A DNA stretch of 64,000 bases, taken from Euborellia annulipes (Eukaryota; Arthropoda; Insecta; Dermaptera; Anisolabididae). Below, piece by piece: positions 35,233 to 47,059 of the stretch. The position numbers and the translations under genes are program-made. Location of the stretch: contig JAKCPI010003261.1 of assembly GCA_023213315.1 (NCBI GenBank), positions 1 through 64,000 of the forward strand, read 5' to 3'. Every line of letters starts with the position of its first letter. The stretch's first letter is position 1. A model generated the notes under the pieces. It made no database searches and was not told where the DNA came from. It saw only the letters and a list, made by a program, of their open reading frames with translations.

Positions 35233-35320
35233 TTTCTAAAAAGACTGTGTATGTGTGTATGAATGTGAGTGTGAATGGGGAAAAAAGGGTGTTTTTTTTT
35301 TATAAAAAAAAAATAATTCT
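35233..35320 (+). mobile_element. SINE-1 tail fragment
   Basis: AAAGACTGTGTATGTGTGTA then GAATGTGAGTGTGAATGGGG and poly-T/poly-A: the 3' tail of SINE-1 without its head. Confidence 0.55.
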
Positions 35321-35365
35321 CGTTGAAATAAAATTATAATTAAATTTTGTCTTAATAATTATAAA

Positions 35366-35492
35366 AAGCCCTCTGGCTTGGTGTATTTGGTAGCGACTAC
35401 CTTGTAGTAGTACCAAGGGTCAAGGGTTCGAATCCCAGGCAGTCCGATGATTTTATTTAAGCCATTTGGATTTCAAAGGGCTAATAATAAAA
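35366..35492 (+). mobile_element. SINE-1, 3'-truncated
   Basis: Head CTGGCTTGGTGTATTTGGTA, B box AGGGTTCGAATCCC, GGCAGTCCGATGATTTTATT and the left palindrome arm AAGCCATTTGG. The B box is the closest here to a true tRNA. Confidence 0.75.
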
Positions 35493-36123
35493 AAATAAAG
35501 GTAAATAATGATTATAGAATTATTTATTCCTCAAAGGTGTAAGAAATGATTAATTCATTTTTCCGAGTTATAAAATTCTTTCAGAGACTTGAATGCGTGG
35601 TAAGTAAATAAGTCTTTCGCCAAGGTCAAAACAGGGAGAATAGATACATACTGTTTCAAATTATTACTTTAATCCAGTAGGCTTTTAGCCCTATTTCTTG
35701 TCATTTTGCCACACCTGAGACATTAATTCCACCTAAACCTTTTATATGTTAATGATAATATCTTGAATGTGTAAATATATCGAGGTCAAAAATTCTATTA
35801 TTTCCTTGATAATTCAATTTTATCTGAAATCTGAGATTTATATTGTTTTTTCGAATTTTTTATTTGAAAATATATAAATCAAAATTGGAGTGCTAAATGG
35901 CTCCGTGCCACAGCCTAGAATAAAGAGAAAAATATATATATACAAATAAATAAATAGTATAAACCATTAAATTGGAGAAAGAATATTAGAAAGTAAAATT
36001 AAAAAAAAAAAAAATTAATTATTAATATAATTACTCAAAAAAATATATTTTCTGAGAAAATTGAGATTACAGTGATTTGAATGCTCTTAGGTAAAATAAT
36101 GAATAAACATTTCTTTTAAATAA
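35493..36123. other. AT-rich stretch, nothing recognised
   Basis: Low-complexity A/T; no hairpin or open frame of note. Confidence 0.5.
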
Positions 36124-36817
36124 AAAAATCTGGTGTGACTGGCGCACAGCACACAACTTTCTCTTACCTTCGGTAATCGAAAGTTGTGTACTGTGCTTGT
36201 CACACCAGATTTTTTGTGTCGACATGTATTTAGTTTCCGACAGTAGGGTACAATTGAATTCAAGATGTAAAATTTATAAGTATGGGAAAATATTTATATT
36301 TTGATACCATGGCAACCATTTCTCCTATCTTTTCTATGGAGTACAAAAGTAAAGTGGTCTTCAGAAGATTTCAATCACAAAATGAGAATATACATTTTAT
36401 AGAGAATCTAAAAAATAATTGATTTTTGAATTTTAAAAAAAATCGTTGGAGCAAATTTTGAGAAAATCGAAAAAAACTGAAAAACTACATCAGTAAAGTA
36501 CTAGTAGGCCCTACTTTTGGGCCGATTTTGTTCAAAAGCTTCGTGTCACGTCCCATGGGGGTGCCTAACTTAAATATAAAATTTCAACTTCCTAGCTCTT
36601 TTCGTTCTTGAGATATTTTGTTCACAGACACACAGACACACACACACACACACACAGAGAGAGACAGACAGACCATGTCGCGAAAACCACTTTTTTGGAT
36701 TCAGGGGACCTCAAAACGTGAAGATCCATCAAAATCTCGACATCGAATTTTTGACATGAATCCAATACTTTCTCTCTATATATATATTACATATATATAC
36801 ATAGGTAAGAGAAAGTA
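36124..36817 (+). mobile_element. HH repeat, full copy
   Basis: In the head hairpin the left arm (GTGACTGGCGCACAGCACAC) differs from the right arm, and the centre reads TCTTACCTTCGGTAATC, the inverse of the 22578 copy. The full body includes a CA microsatellite (36631-36655). It ends ATAGGTAAGAGAAAGTA. A 66-codon frame over its 3' half is incidental. Confidence 0.9.
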
Positions 36818-38160
36818 AAAAGGCAAAAGGCTCTAACATAAGGTCTGTTCGTTTCGCTTGCCATTGCAGTATAATTTGCACATTTTCCTCTGCATTCTGT
36901 TTGTTTAATTTTTTGAACACTGGGTGCACTTTAGCACAACTCGCATTCTGTTCTTTTGAAACATGGCCGGGGTCAGAAAATGTAGATTTTGCTGCATAAA
37001 TTGACCCAATCGAAAAGATGGTGTGAATTGTGCAGGGCGCCAAAGTTTTAATATTAATAGATGACCATCTTTTGTCGCTATTTTCTCTTAAACCATCTCG
37101 ATTAAAATAATATCGCAAATAAAAAAAGATAATAAGTGAAATGAACAAACCTATAAATAAATTTTATTTAAAATAAAAATTTTATTCATTTATTCATTTT
37201 AGGCAGCAAAATAATTAAGAATTTTAAGATGAATTAAAAATATAATTTTAAATGAAATTTAATCGTGACCTCTCTTTTTTTATCGAGAGGCTATATAAAG
37301 TTCTCTTATCATTTACCTAACATACATTTTATCCTTTGAAAAAGTTTTTTTTTTTTTCAAATAAAATAAGTTTTAAATATTATAAGAAGGTTCTAAAATA
37401 AGAGATTTATTTATTTATTAGGACTTTCTCTGGTGAATCGGTCTGATTCCATGATGACCCCCTTCTCTCTTCCATAATTTATATCGAGTAAATGAAGTTC
37501 TCGTATCATTTAGCTACCTATCTAACAGAAATTCCTTTCCTGGGTGGCACAAAATATGGGGCAAACAACAAAAGGCATACGTCATTAAAAAAAAACCTAC
37601 AAATTAGATATCAGTTTGACAGTAATTGTGCAAAGCTTTTCCTTTTGTTGTCAGCATTATGGGCCACTTAAAACGCGTCCTTCAGAATATCAAAGCAGGA
37701 ATATACGTTTATTTGATATTGTACACTTCATTTTAGGCGCTTAAAAGCATATAAATATTTTTAAAAAATTTGCTTGTCAAAATTTAGAACGTATAAATGA
37801 AATAAATTAAAATTGCTTCTGTTTATCCCTTTATTTATATTTCAATAGAGTTTTTTAATCTTATTAAGAATTTATTTTTAAATAAAATTTATTATGGAAT
37901 ATCCAGATGAAGCTACATCATTGTTAAGTCTTCTTAAAGAATATAGACTTTTTAAGAAAGCTTCAGAGGTAGGCCTATAAATCTCTATTAATCCGTCTAG
38001 AGTGAATGGAAGCCTGTAGATGTCAATCCATTTCTTATAATCTGTTGCCATGTTAAAGAAAAATTGTTTATCAAGAAGCAACAAGCTTATAAGGGTATGC
38101 AGACACGATAAACAAGGAGGGAATATATGGAGTCTAGATAGAATCTGAAAAAGGAGAGTG
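36818..38160. other. Stretch with an unassigned minus-strand frame and diverged direct repeats
   Basis: A minus frame is open over 36830-37148 (SDPGHVSKEQNASCAKVHPV) with no known domain; it continues into the HH copy, so its ends are not natural. 37266-37325 and 37456-37530 look like diverged direct repeats (AAGTTCTC-TATCATTTA). Otherwise AT-rich. Confidence 0.35.
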
Positions 38161-38168
38161 CAGCGAAG

Positions 38169-38437
38169 CAGTGGCCTAGCGAAGGGGGGGGGGGGGGCAA
38201 GGGGGGGGGTCATCATGGGGGCTACTCACAAATGGGTGCCAAATGGTTCGCAAAACAAAAAAATTTCTGGATAATTTTGTCTCAAATTTAAAGCCTAGCT
38301 TGAGCCTATGACTTTATTTATTTTAATTTATTTATTTGCGAGTATATTTTACATATAATATTATATGGTTTTCGAAAGGGGGGGGGCGCTAAAAAGGTAT
38401 TGTGCCCCGGGCGCGAGTTAAGCTCGCTACGCCACTG
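38169..38437. mobile_element. hAT-like MITE with 8-bp target duplication
   Basis: Ends CAGTGGCCTAGCGAAG / CTCGCTACGCCACTG, flanked by CAGCGAAG at 38161-38168 and 38438-38445. G-runs inside each end; 269 bp, non-coding. Confidence 0.92.
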
Positions 38438-38445
38438 CAGCGAAG

Positions 38446-39885
38446 ATAAAATAAAAAAAATGTTTAGTTTTGGGGACAAGAGATCCTCAAGGTTAAAAAT
38501 TATTAAAAACTATGCGTTGATATTATTGTGATATATAGGAAATATTATGATTGATATAACTCTAATTGTTTGATTCACTCTTGTCGACCGTATAAGACGT
38601 TGAAAAAGAAACGTATTCAATATTTTATACAATTCCATTACTTTTAAGCAAAAATAAAAAAACTTGATTAAATTCCTTTCTGAAAGATGACTCATAGTCT
38701 CGTTGTAGTATATAAACATTTTGCGCATTTTATTTTGGAGTCGTCTCTTCGTCTGAATAAATAAATAAAAAGGTCAGGAAATGTTTTTATTTTCCTCTTA
38801 GCCTACGCACAGCATCTAGTCTAGGTCAGTTAATCTCTGGCCTGGTGACCTGAGAGATCCCGTGGGAGTTTGAACCCAATCTTGCAGGACCTACATTCCG
38901 AAAGATTGAATTCCAGGACACCCATAACAAAGACATCCAGTTAAAATTGACATTTTTATCGTTTTTATAAACATTATTTGAGAACTGTTCAATTTTATTG
39001 GAAATTTAGTTCTATAAATGAAAGATCTTAAAAATTCAACATGGCAAAATTAAATCTGGTGGGTTTTGTTATATTTTTGGCGATGATTTCAAAATTATCT
39101 TTGATTTGATGATGATGAGGTCCACTTTGTTTAATTCCAGCAAAGGGTGGTCCATAATTAGAATTTTTATTCGCCTTAAAAGATTTGAATTGAATATCCT
39201 AGAATTTTTTTTATTTCTAGGAGAAAGGGGCTAATCAATTCTTGCTTTCCACCAGCTTTAAAAAAAAATTTTAAACTTTGGCCCTGGATATGAAATTCAA
39301 GATTGAAACGTCACTTTATAAATAATGTGTATTAAAAAGATCTTTTCTCTAATATTTTGATCTTTATCTTTTTTTCTGAAGGTATAATTATCAAAGAAGT
39401 ACTTTCAAAAAAGGAGAGTCCAGAAACAAAAACTTCCATGCCTATCTTTTTTTTCTAACAAATTTAGGTCACTAAAAAAGGGAACATTTAAACAAAAGCT
39501 TCAATTTACATTTTAATAACAATAATATTACACTAAAACCGTTGTTTGATCCAAGGTTGAGTGTTTTTTCTTTTTCTAAACTTTCTATTAATATTTGATA
39601 TTTGTGAATGCTAAGTGCATATGCGATATGGTATTTGTTAACACTGACAATACGTATCTAATAGATATAGGCTATATAAAGCTTTCGAGAGAAAGAGAGA
39701 TAAGGAGCGATAGAAAACTAATTACACCTTTAGAATTATAAAGGAACGCTTTTAATAGATTTCTTCTCTTCCTTGTATGGGAGATCAACTTTTATGGTAT
39801 CAATTCTTCATATAAAAATATTATAAAAACTACTTGACATTATTGGGTTAGATTGAGACAAAAGAAGGAGAAATAATATCCACTG
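38446..39885. other. AT-rich stretch, nothing recognised
   Basis: No gene, SINE head or TIR pair was seen. Confidence 0.45.
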
Positions 39886-40545
39886 CGCGTCAAAAATAGT
39901 GGAACACTTTGTTTCTTCTTAAGAAGACCTTTTCTAATCTCTCTTTTTTTTAAGGTTTTAAGGTTTTTTGGTGGGAGGCCATTTAGACCCCGTCCCTATT
40001 TATTTCAATTGATTGGTATCCAATTCATTTAAAATAAATATTAAATACCCTTGGTACAATGGCCAGCATGCTAAACACTATATTAAGTCCCCTAATCTCT
40101 CTTAATGATACCGTAATTTATTAAACATAACAGTTATAATATGAAATAACTTATGCAAGTATCTAAGCAAATTTAACACAAATCCATATCATTTTAAAAA
40201 ATAATTACAATTTCAATAGAACAAAGACAAAAATGTCGATTTTTTTTTTATTTCCAAAATTCTTTAATTAACCTCTACGTTTTTCTCTATTTTATTGAAA
40301 ATTCTTATAAAAACAAAATTTTTAACTAAACATCTCGAAATTATGTTGATTTGACCCACAAAAATTGAAAATCGACATTTTTGTCTTTGTTTTGCTTAAA
40401 ATGTAATTATTTATCAAAATTGTATGGATTTGTAGTAATTTACTTAGAAATGGTATAGAAATATAGAGATTATTTCATATTAGATGTTTATAGGTCTTCT
40501 TAAGAAGGAAAAAAAAAATGTTCAAATATTTTTGACGTGATATAT
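39886..40545. mobile_element. Foldback MITE with long arms, interrupted by a SINE
   Basis: Ends CGTCAAAAATAGTGGAACA / TGTTCAAATATTTTTGACG type, then CTTCTTAAGAAG on both sides and a centre at about 40250-40375 (ACAAAGACAAAAATGTCGAT and its inverse). The left arm is split by SINE-2 at 39946-40091. Confidence 0.8.
39946..40091 (-). mobile_element. SINE-2 inside the foldback MITE, with target duplication
   Basis: Poly-T, then GGCCATTTAGACCCCGTCCC, the palindrome around TTGGTATCCAA, and a decayed tRNA-like head. CTAATCTCTCTT flanks both sides (39934-39945 and 40092-40103). Confidence 0.85.
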
Positions 40546-42195
40546 ATATTGTGAAGGTGTGATTTTTTTTGACAGTTACGAAAAATTAATATTTTGAGAT
40601 TAACATTTTTAAAATATTTATTGGAAACTATAGGCCTACTACTAAATTCGAAGAAATGAGGTTTAATAAATTAAAAATATACTAAATTATTAATTCACCT
40701 TTGAAATAGATAGTAGGCAAATTCAAATTTCAATTTCGAAATTAGTATTTCTTTTTCGATTAAGACTTTCAGTAATTCAAGGCGTGACTTTGATCTAAAT
40801 AATCCTATTTTTTTATTCATTTCTTGTTCTTTAAAACGTCTCTACGGTTATACTGAGCTAATGGTTTTTTTTTCTCTTCATTTTATAATAAAAAAAAAGT
40901 GAAGTTGAGGAGGCGAAAAGAATCAGCAAAAATGCACCTTGCGAAAATTTTTTCTAAGATCATTCATACATAGTAGGAGTATTAACCAATCGTATTTTAA
41001 GTAAATTAAAAGAAAATGAAAACGATCCTGAATTGGAGGGAAAAAGAACGAGTTTAAGAGTTTAACTGGGATTAGACATCTTTTTTTCTCTCTGAAGAAG
41101 AGCCAATCAACAATTAAATGCCAACTCAGCAGATCAGTCAAAACAAAATACCTTTTTTTTTTTTTAATTCTTTTTGCTTCTCTGAAATGTTCTCCTTCAT
41201 TAACTTTAATAAGAAAATACGCCAACGAAAGGAAAGAAGAAAAAATTATAAACATTCTTTTATATAAAACATAGTCTATACATAATAGAATCAAAAAAAC
41301 TTCTATGAATAATCAAAATCAAATACCTGGTAGATAGTTTGATCAGTATCGGACTTAGATGCTCTGACCAGAGAAACTAATGGGCTCCTTATTTGGGTAT
41401 GGTGGGGAGAAGGGGGGAGGGGGCTTGAAAACAAAGTTGCGAATTTTTTATTTGGGCAAGTGAGCCAATAAGAGATATAGATCCGTTAAGAGCAGAGCCG
41501 AAGCTGTTACGCATGTTTTTGCTGTTGAGCGGCGTTGTGTGTCTTAAAAAGTAAGCAAAAAAAAAAACACCTATTACGCAAATTTGCCCAGAGTTGTCAG
41601 CATGGTAGCTAATAATTTAATGCATTTGGTTGGTTGATTTTAATTGATCTTTTAAAAATGAATACTTTATAAATGTTATCATATATTATGTATCATTTAT
41701 AAAGGCATAAAAATATATAAATATAGGCCTATATTTTTAGGCTATGGGCAGATATAGGCTAATAGGGTACCGGCTGTTAGTCTAGACTGCCATCTTTTGC
41801 AAGAGTGCTGAACTATTTGACAGTTAATTTTTAAATCATCTAATCTTACTTTAAAATTTTCTTAATTAATATTTGATTAATAATAACAATAAATTCATTT
41901 TTAAATTTAAAAAATTTTAAAGTTATTGGAACAGATTGTTTTTTGTATTTGCTTGATAACAAAAAAATTAATTTTCATACTTTTTTAATAAGTCCTTAAA
42001 AAAATTATAACTCTCTGTCCCAATAATCCCTTATGAATTTAATTCATAAAAAAAACCGCTTTGAAAAATTCGTTATAATATCTAGTTTTTTTTTTTTTTT
42101 AAAGTACATTTAGACGGCCATTCCTACTCCCCTTAAAAAGTAGAATCTTTGACTAGGAAATCCAACTTCTATATAAAATATTTAAACTGAATGCT

Positions 42196-42300
42196 AAAAA
42201 TATCAATATCCCCTGGACTCGAACCACAACCTCCGCTTTTTCATGGCGGACGGACTCCTTTTATCCTAGAGCGCTGATCCATCCAGAACTTAGGATCTCC
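42196..42300 (-). mobile_element. tRNA-derived sequence, minus orientation
   Basis: Reverse-read it has a strong B box (GTGGTTCGAGTCCAGGGG) and an A-box-like GATCAGCGCTCTAGG. Arms do not fold into a clean cloverleaf by eye. A tRNA pseudogene is an alternative. Confidence 0.45.
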
Positions 42301-42375
42301 TGTTAATGTGATTCTAATTTCATTGTTATAATTAGCAGATGCGAGATGTGTTTATTGGACCTGTGACCTAGAATA

Positions 42376-42440
42376 AAGGTAGTCCGCTCGCCGTGAAAGT
42401 GTAGAGATCCTGGTTTCAAGGGGCGCAATTTTGCCTAATA
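42376..42440 (+). mobile_element. tRNA-derived SINE fragment
   Basis: GTAGTCCGCTCGCCGTGAAA then GATCCTGGTTTCAAGGGGCG; resembles the SINE-4 or 42196 heads. Confidence 0.4.
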
Positions 42441-43892
42441 AAAAAAAAAATATATAAATTTATTTACTTTCATTTCCTGCGAAATAGGGTTTATTGCTTT
42501 TCCCTTCAAAATACCTGGATAAATGTTTATATAAAATTAGTATTAAGACAGTCTTTTCTAATTAGCTTGAATTTTTTTCACATTAAATGATATGATTTTA
42601 ACAGGAATAGAAATAAAAAAATTTTATAAGATTTTTCATGTATTTTTGCGAAGTCCTCTGTCAGACTGCAAAAATTATATTTTTTAGAAACTTTTATACT
42701 ATACTCGAGGCGATTTATGGACTCTTGTCTGAGAAGAAGGGAGAGAGATTCAATTTAAATTTATCACAGCTTTTAGTGAACTGAAGATTGCCTTAATTGG
42801 AATCAAAACTTCATTTGAGGAATTTTTAGATAACAAGAAATAAATAAAAAATACCATTTAATTTTTTACTTGGTGGTTTAGTATGTTACATAATATTAAA
42901 GATAAAATTCAGGCATTTTAAATTTCAATTTGAAAGTAGGAGAGGGGATGACATAAAAAGCTAAGAGGCAATAATAGCTTGGGAATTTGGCCGGACACCC
43001 ACACACTCTGCCCTCCGGGAGGGAGTCAATTTCAACTTTGACCCGTAGACTATTGATTGGATTCGGCCATTACGAAATAGTTCAATTGTGCAAGTTCTAA
43101 TATTATTATTGAAAATATAAAATATTCTATTGAAAATATAAACGCCACATCTCACCTATAATCTGACATATAGTGTTAATTTTCCCTTAGGCTTTAATTT
43201 AATATTATGCAATAAATAAATTATATCAGAAAAAAGTAAAATAAATATAGGAAGTAATAAGCTACAAGTATTGTAATGGTGAATCAGTACGACCGATCTA
43301 GCATTTTATAAAACGTCGATATTAGTGAGAAATTTATTTTAAAATTTTTCTCCTTGCTTCCTGTTAACTAACACTGTATATTATCAAAATGTACCTTTGG
43401 CAAAGAACAATGTCATAAATATAAAATAAGTATCCCAAGAGGAAACTATATACGGGTAGACCTAGGTTTCGAATAACATTTTGAGCCTATTATAGAATAT
43501 ATTTTTTAAATTTCTTTAATGTATTTTTCGGCAACTTAAGGACATTCAATTGATTGGTATCCAATTTAATTGAAATACAGTTTTTCACCTGGGACTAAGA
43601 TGCAAGATGCAGAAGAGACTAAAACAAAATTTTCTACCGGTATATAAACGCATTATAAGTCAAGATATAAATCCAATGTGAATATAGTGTAAGAAAGAGC
43701 TGGAGGGAGTTTTACACTGTTAGAGGGTATCTTTACTTACTTATACCTTCCTTCTAAAGTAGTTTGTATATAAACGGACGAATTTATTTATGTATGCTTA
43801 CCTGGAACAAAGAGAAAAAACAAGAAATTAAAATATGTACTGACATTTCATATATATTAAAATAATAATTTTTTTCTAGAGAAAAGCTTAAA

Positions 43893-44244
43893 AAAAATCT
43901 GGTGTGACTGGTTACACAGCCCACAACTTTCTCTTACCTTAGGTAAGAGAAAGTTGTGTTCGGTGCTTGTCTCACCAGATTTTTTTGTGTCGAGATATGT
44001 TTAGTTTCCGCCGATATATTTGAATTCAAGATGTAACAATTTTTTAAAATGGGAAAATTTTTTTTTTTTTTTAAACATTCACACTTTTTTCTCATTCACA
44101 CTCACACACTCACATTCACACAGTCTTTTCGGCAGCTCAGGCCATATAAGACTATGTTACGATATCCATTATTGATAAATATATATATCATAAGGGTCCA
44201 TGGCATTCTCTATTTAAGCCATTTTATAGAGGTAAGAGAAAGTA
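43893..44244 (+). mobile_element. HH repeat, body replaced by a SINE
   Basis: A complete head hairpin (centre TCTTACCTTAGGTAAGA) and the start of the body (GTTTCCGCCGATATATTTGA), then SINE-1 sequence, then directly the HH terminus GAGGTAAGAGAAAGTA. About 350 bp of the HH body is missing. Confidence 0.8.
44055..44223 (-). mobile_element. SINE-1 fragment inside HH, minus orientation
   Basis: Poly-T, CACACTCACATTCACACAGT, CTTTTCGGCAGCTCAGGCC, GGGTCCATGGCATTC and one palindrome arm. The tRNA head is lost at the right junction. Confidence 0.75.
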
Positions 44245-45180
44245 AACATATTTATTAAAAGGCAGCCGTGACGTAGATGTGAGTTGAGTTAATCTAATAA
44301 ATCTTTTTTGATGACTTTATTTTTAATTTGTAACTATATTCAATTTCACTGATTAATTTATGATTGATGCTACAGGGGAACCGAGATTAAAAGACGTTTT
44401 TATTTAACGTACATGAGTTTTCAGATCAAGAGTTTAATTCACTAAACTATCTTAAAAAATTCGGAATCTTGTATGAATAAATAATTATCTAATGTTTTAA
44501 TCTATTATAAATACATGTATAATATTTAAATAGACTATCAAAAAAAAAATCAAGAAGAACTCAAAATCTAAAAAAAAAAACTAGAAAAGTTACCTTCATT
44601 TTTTAACCTAGTCTACTCATTATTTAAATTTGGAATAAATAGGATACGATATTAAAAAAATATATATATTCAAAATCAAATCTGCGGAAACAATTAAGAA
44701 AAACCTGAATTTAAATTTCTTACAAAGTTTTTTTTTTTGTTTTTTGCTTATTAAATCACACGCCCCAATTAATATCCAAGTTCATTATTTATTTATTTAT
44801 TTATCATGCAAATGAAGGATTCTCGTTATAGAGATGTGCAGATAAAGATGATTTATAGAGATAAAATTTATAGGAATACTATTTTAGTTATTTGTAAGGT
44901 AAATAAAATTTTATAGAGAGGAGTTGTTTGTATTGGCGCGGGAATTTAAGTTAATTAAGGAAGGATCAATGGGTAATTTCAAAAGAAATTTGTTTAGAGT
45001 TTTATTAAAGAGCCCAATCAGTTAGGATGATTTTTGAGATTTTATAAAACATAAATGAAGGAACGTTAATAATAAATTTTTAAAAAATTCTACTTTCCTT
45101 GACATTAAAAATCAACTGACCATCTTAGTTTCCATAAGAAGGTGATTAGTTTATAGGTTAAAAATATCGTTAACCGCAGG
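44245..45180. other. AT-rich stretch, nothing recognised
   Basis: Low complexity; a tRNA-like B box (GTGGGTTCGACTCCAACG) starts at its right edge (45187). Confidence 0.45.
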
Positions 45181-45239
45181 AGTACGTGGGTTCGACTCCA
45201 ACGAGTGTTTTATTTTTTTTCTATTTATTTAGGTACGCG

Positions 45240-45640
45240 TCTCGAAAAGCCGTTAGAACACGATTGACTACCGAGTTACTCGAGGTGGCAAGAGATGGCG
45301 TTAGTTCTCCCCATAGGAATACAAGGGATTTATTCCATTTCATTTTAAAGTTCCAGCTAATTAATTAAGGGTAGAAAATTAATTATTTTTTAACACAATG
45401 ATTACTAATTTAATTATCTATAAGATATAGAGCGAATTTTTAAAAAAATATCTTTTATTTAAAGTGATTAATCTAAAAAAAAAATTTATTTTTTCGAAAA
45501 TCAAAAAAAGGGCTTCTGTAAGTTGTAGATATTTTAAATAGCTTTAATTTAAAAAAAAATGAGGTCCATAGCTTCAAAATTGTGGCCGCTGGAATCTCCC
45601 AAAATTAGCACTCCGAGACGCGCCGAGATCTTAAGAGGTT
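45240..45640 (-). repeat. Dispersed repeat, inverted partner of 33190-33530
   Basis: On minus it carries the same ordered blocks (GTGCTAATTTTGGGAG, CCAGCGGCCACAATTTTGAA, CATCTCTTGCCACCTCGAGT, GGCTTTTCGAGAC). The copies are diverged, so this is an old family rather than a recent duplication. Confidence 0.75.
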
Positions 45641-46414
45641 CGTAAATAATATCGAAAATTTTTAATGTTTTGACTCAACTTGACTCAACTAATAATAACA
45701 CTTGTTATGAATATAATTTTTTTACTTTATAATCAATTATACAAAAAAATCAGGATGAGTGTCAAAGTGAAACTTCCTGAACATGTATAATAAGCTTCAT
45801 TTAACGACAACTCAAAGCAAATTACTTTTTTATGACTATAAATACAAATATCAAAAGAATATATGAATAAAAATTTAAATTTATAATTGAAAAAAAAAAA
45901 TCGGCTGCAATAATCTGAATTGCATTGACTTTTGAACCTTGAAGATGGCGCCAACCTTCATTAATAAAATTTCTTGGTCAAATTTATTTTAACCTCGTCT
46001 TATAAATTACCATTTATTCGGTTATTATCTGTAATTGATAGTGTGTGTGGTGTAACTATCACCGCAGGAGACCTCGCAGCCCTTCGAGGGACGATTTCTT
46101 TATAGTAAATATTAAAAAAAAATTTCTTAAGATAATTTATTTGCGTGTTAATATTTCAAGATTTCATCATCAATGTAAAGACCTATTGTATTTGTTTTGT
46201 TTTTGTTAATGCTAACTAGGACGTTGTTGTTGTTGCGGTTTTGTCGTTACAGGGACATTAAGTGGATTTTATTGGTGATAAAAAAACGCCATATATAGAG
46301 GTGGCCATCAAGGAAGGAAGCCTTGTTAGAGATTTGAACGCCCGAAGATGTTTTTGCGTGTTAATTGATGATGCTTATTTAAAAAGCATTCCATCTAATT
46401 AGTTGTCTCAAAAA

Positions 46415-46445
<31 letters not shown>

Positions 46446-46768
46446 TTGGATCTAGGACAAAGAGAGTGTGGAGGGCATTAAACTAACAACAAAAGAATTC
46501 TCAATTAGAGGCACAATATGACAGTCATGTTGAGTTATGTGGGTCATCGAGCGAGAGAGAAAGAAAGAATAGGCGAAATCATTAAGAATGAAATTTATGA
46601 ATTTATCAGTAAAAAGATTTCAATGAAAACGAAAATGTTTATTTACATTTTTTTTTAATATTCATATTAAAAAGTTAAAGGTATAACGATGCATTTTTAA
46701 AATGACTGTTGATGTTGTTGCAGCTAGGCAAGGATTAAATAATAAACTTGTCTCCACGACTAATATCA
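45641..46768. other. AT-rich stretch with a GA microsatellite
   Basis: A GAAA/GA run lies at about 46412-46445. No gene recognised. Confidence 0.5.
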
Positions 46769-46781
46769 ATCAAATTTTTGA

Positions 46782-47036
46782 GCCCCCGGGTTTGGCGTAG
46801 TAGGTAGCGTGCCTACCTCCTATACCAAACGTCGCGGGTTCGGACCCAGGCAGTCCGATGATTTTATTTAAGCCATTTGGGTACCAGATGGCTTAAATAG
46901 AAATGCCTGAACACCAAATTGATATATTAATTACAACGGTTATCGTAAAAGTCTTAAATGGCCTAAGTTGCCGAAAAGACTGTGTGAATGTGTGTGTGAG
47001 TGTGAGCGTGAATGAGAAAAAAAAAAAAAAAAAAAA
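46782..47036 (+). mobile_element. SINE-1, full copy with 13-bp target duplication
   Basis: Head CCCGGGTTTGGCGTAGTAGG, B box GCGGGTTCGGACCC, palindrome (AAGCCATTTGG / CAGATGGCTT), body GGCCTAAGTTGCCGAAAAGA, tail with GTGTGTGAGTGTGAGCGTG and poly-A. ATCAAATTTTTGA is duplicated at 46769-46781 and 47037-47049. This is the best reference copy here. Confidence 0.93.
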
Positions 47037-47059
47037 ATCAAATTTTTGAAACAAATTCT

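Larger units (their letters stand above)
40546..43892. other. AT-rich stretch with tRNA-like debris
   Basis: tRNA-like pieces lie at 42196-42300 and 42376-42440 (listed). 42790-42822 (CTGAAGATTGCC...AATCAAAACTTC) looks like a decayed GAAAC stem-loop. 43545-43580 holds a lone SINE-type hairpin with TTGGTATCCAA. A patch of higher GC content at 42961-43100 has an open minus frame but no domain. Confidence 0.4.

Noticed and set aside
36618..36818. 66-codon plus-strand frame with repeated Thr-His and a SRKPLFWIQGTSKRE-like stretch
   Set aside because: It is the translated 3' half of the HH repeat; the same stretch recurs in other HH copies with different frames and stops, so it is not a gene.
37878..38216. 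112-codon minus-strand frame
   Set aside because: Its start region is translated G-runs of the hAT-like MITE at 38169; composition is AT-driven with no domain.
42196..42300. Possible functional tRNA gene on minus strand
   Set aside because: The B box is good but the acceptor stem and anticodon arm do not fold cleanly by eye; a SINE or pseudogene is more likely.
42961..43155. Minus-strand frame over a patch of higher GC content
   Set aside because: An acceptor-like ATTAG exists, but no clear donor or recognisable domain; too weak to call an exon.
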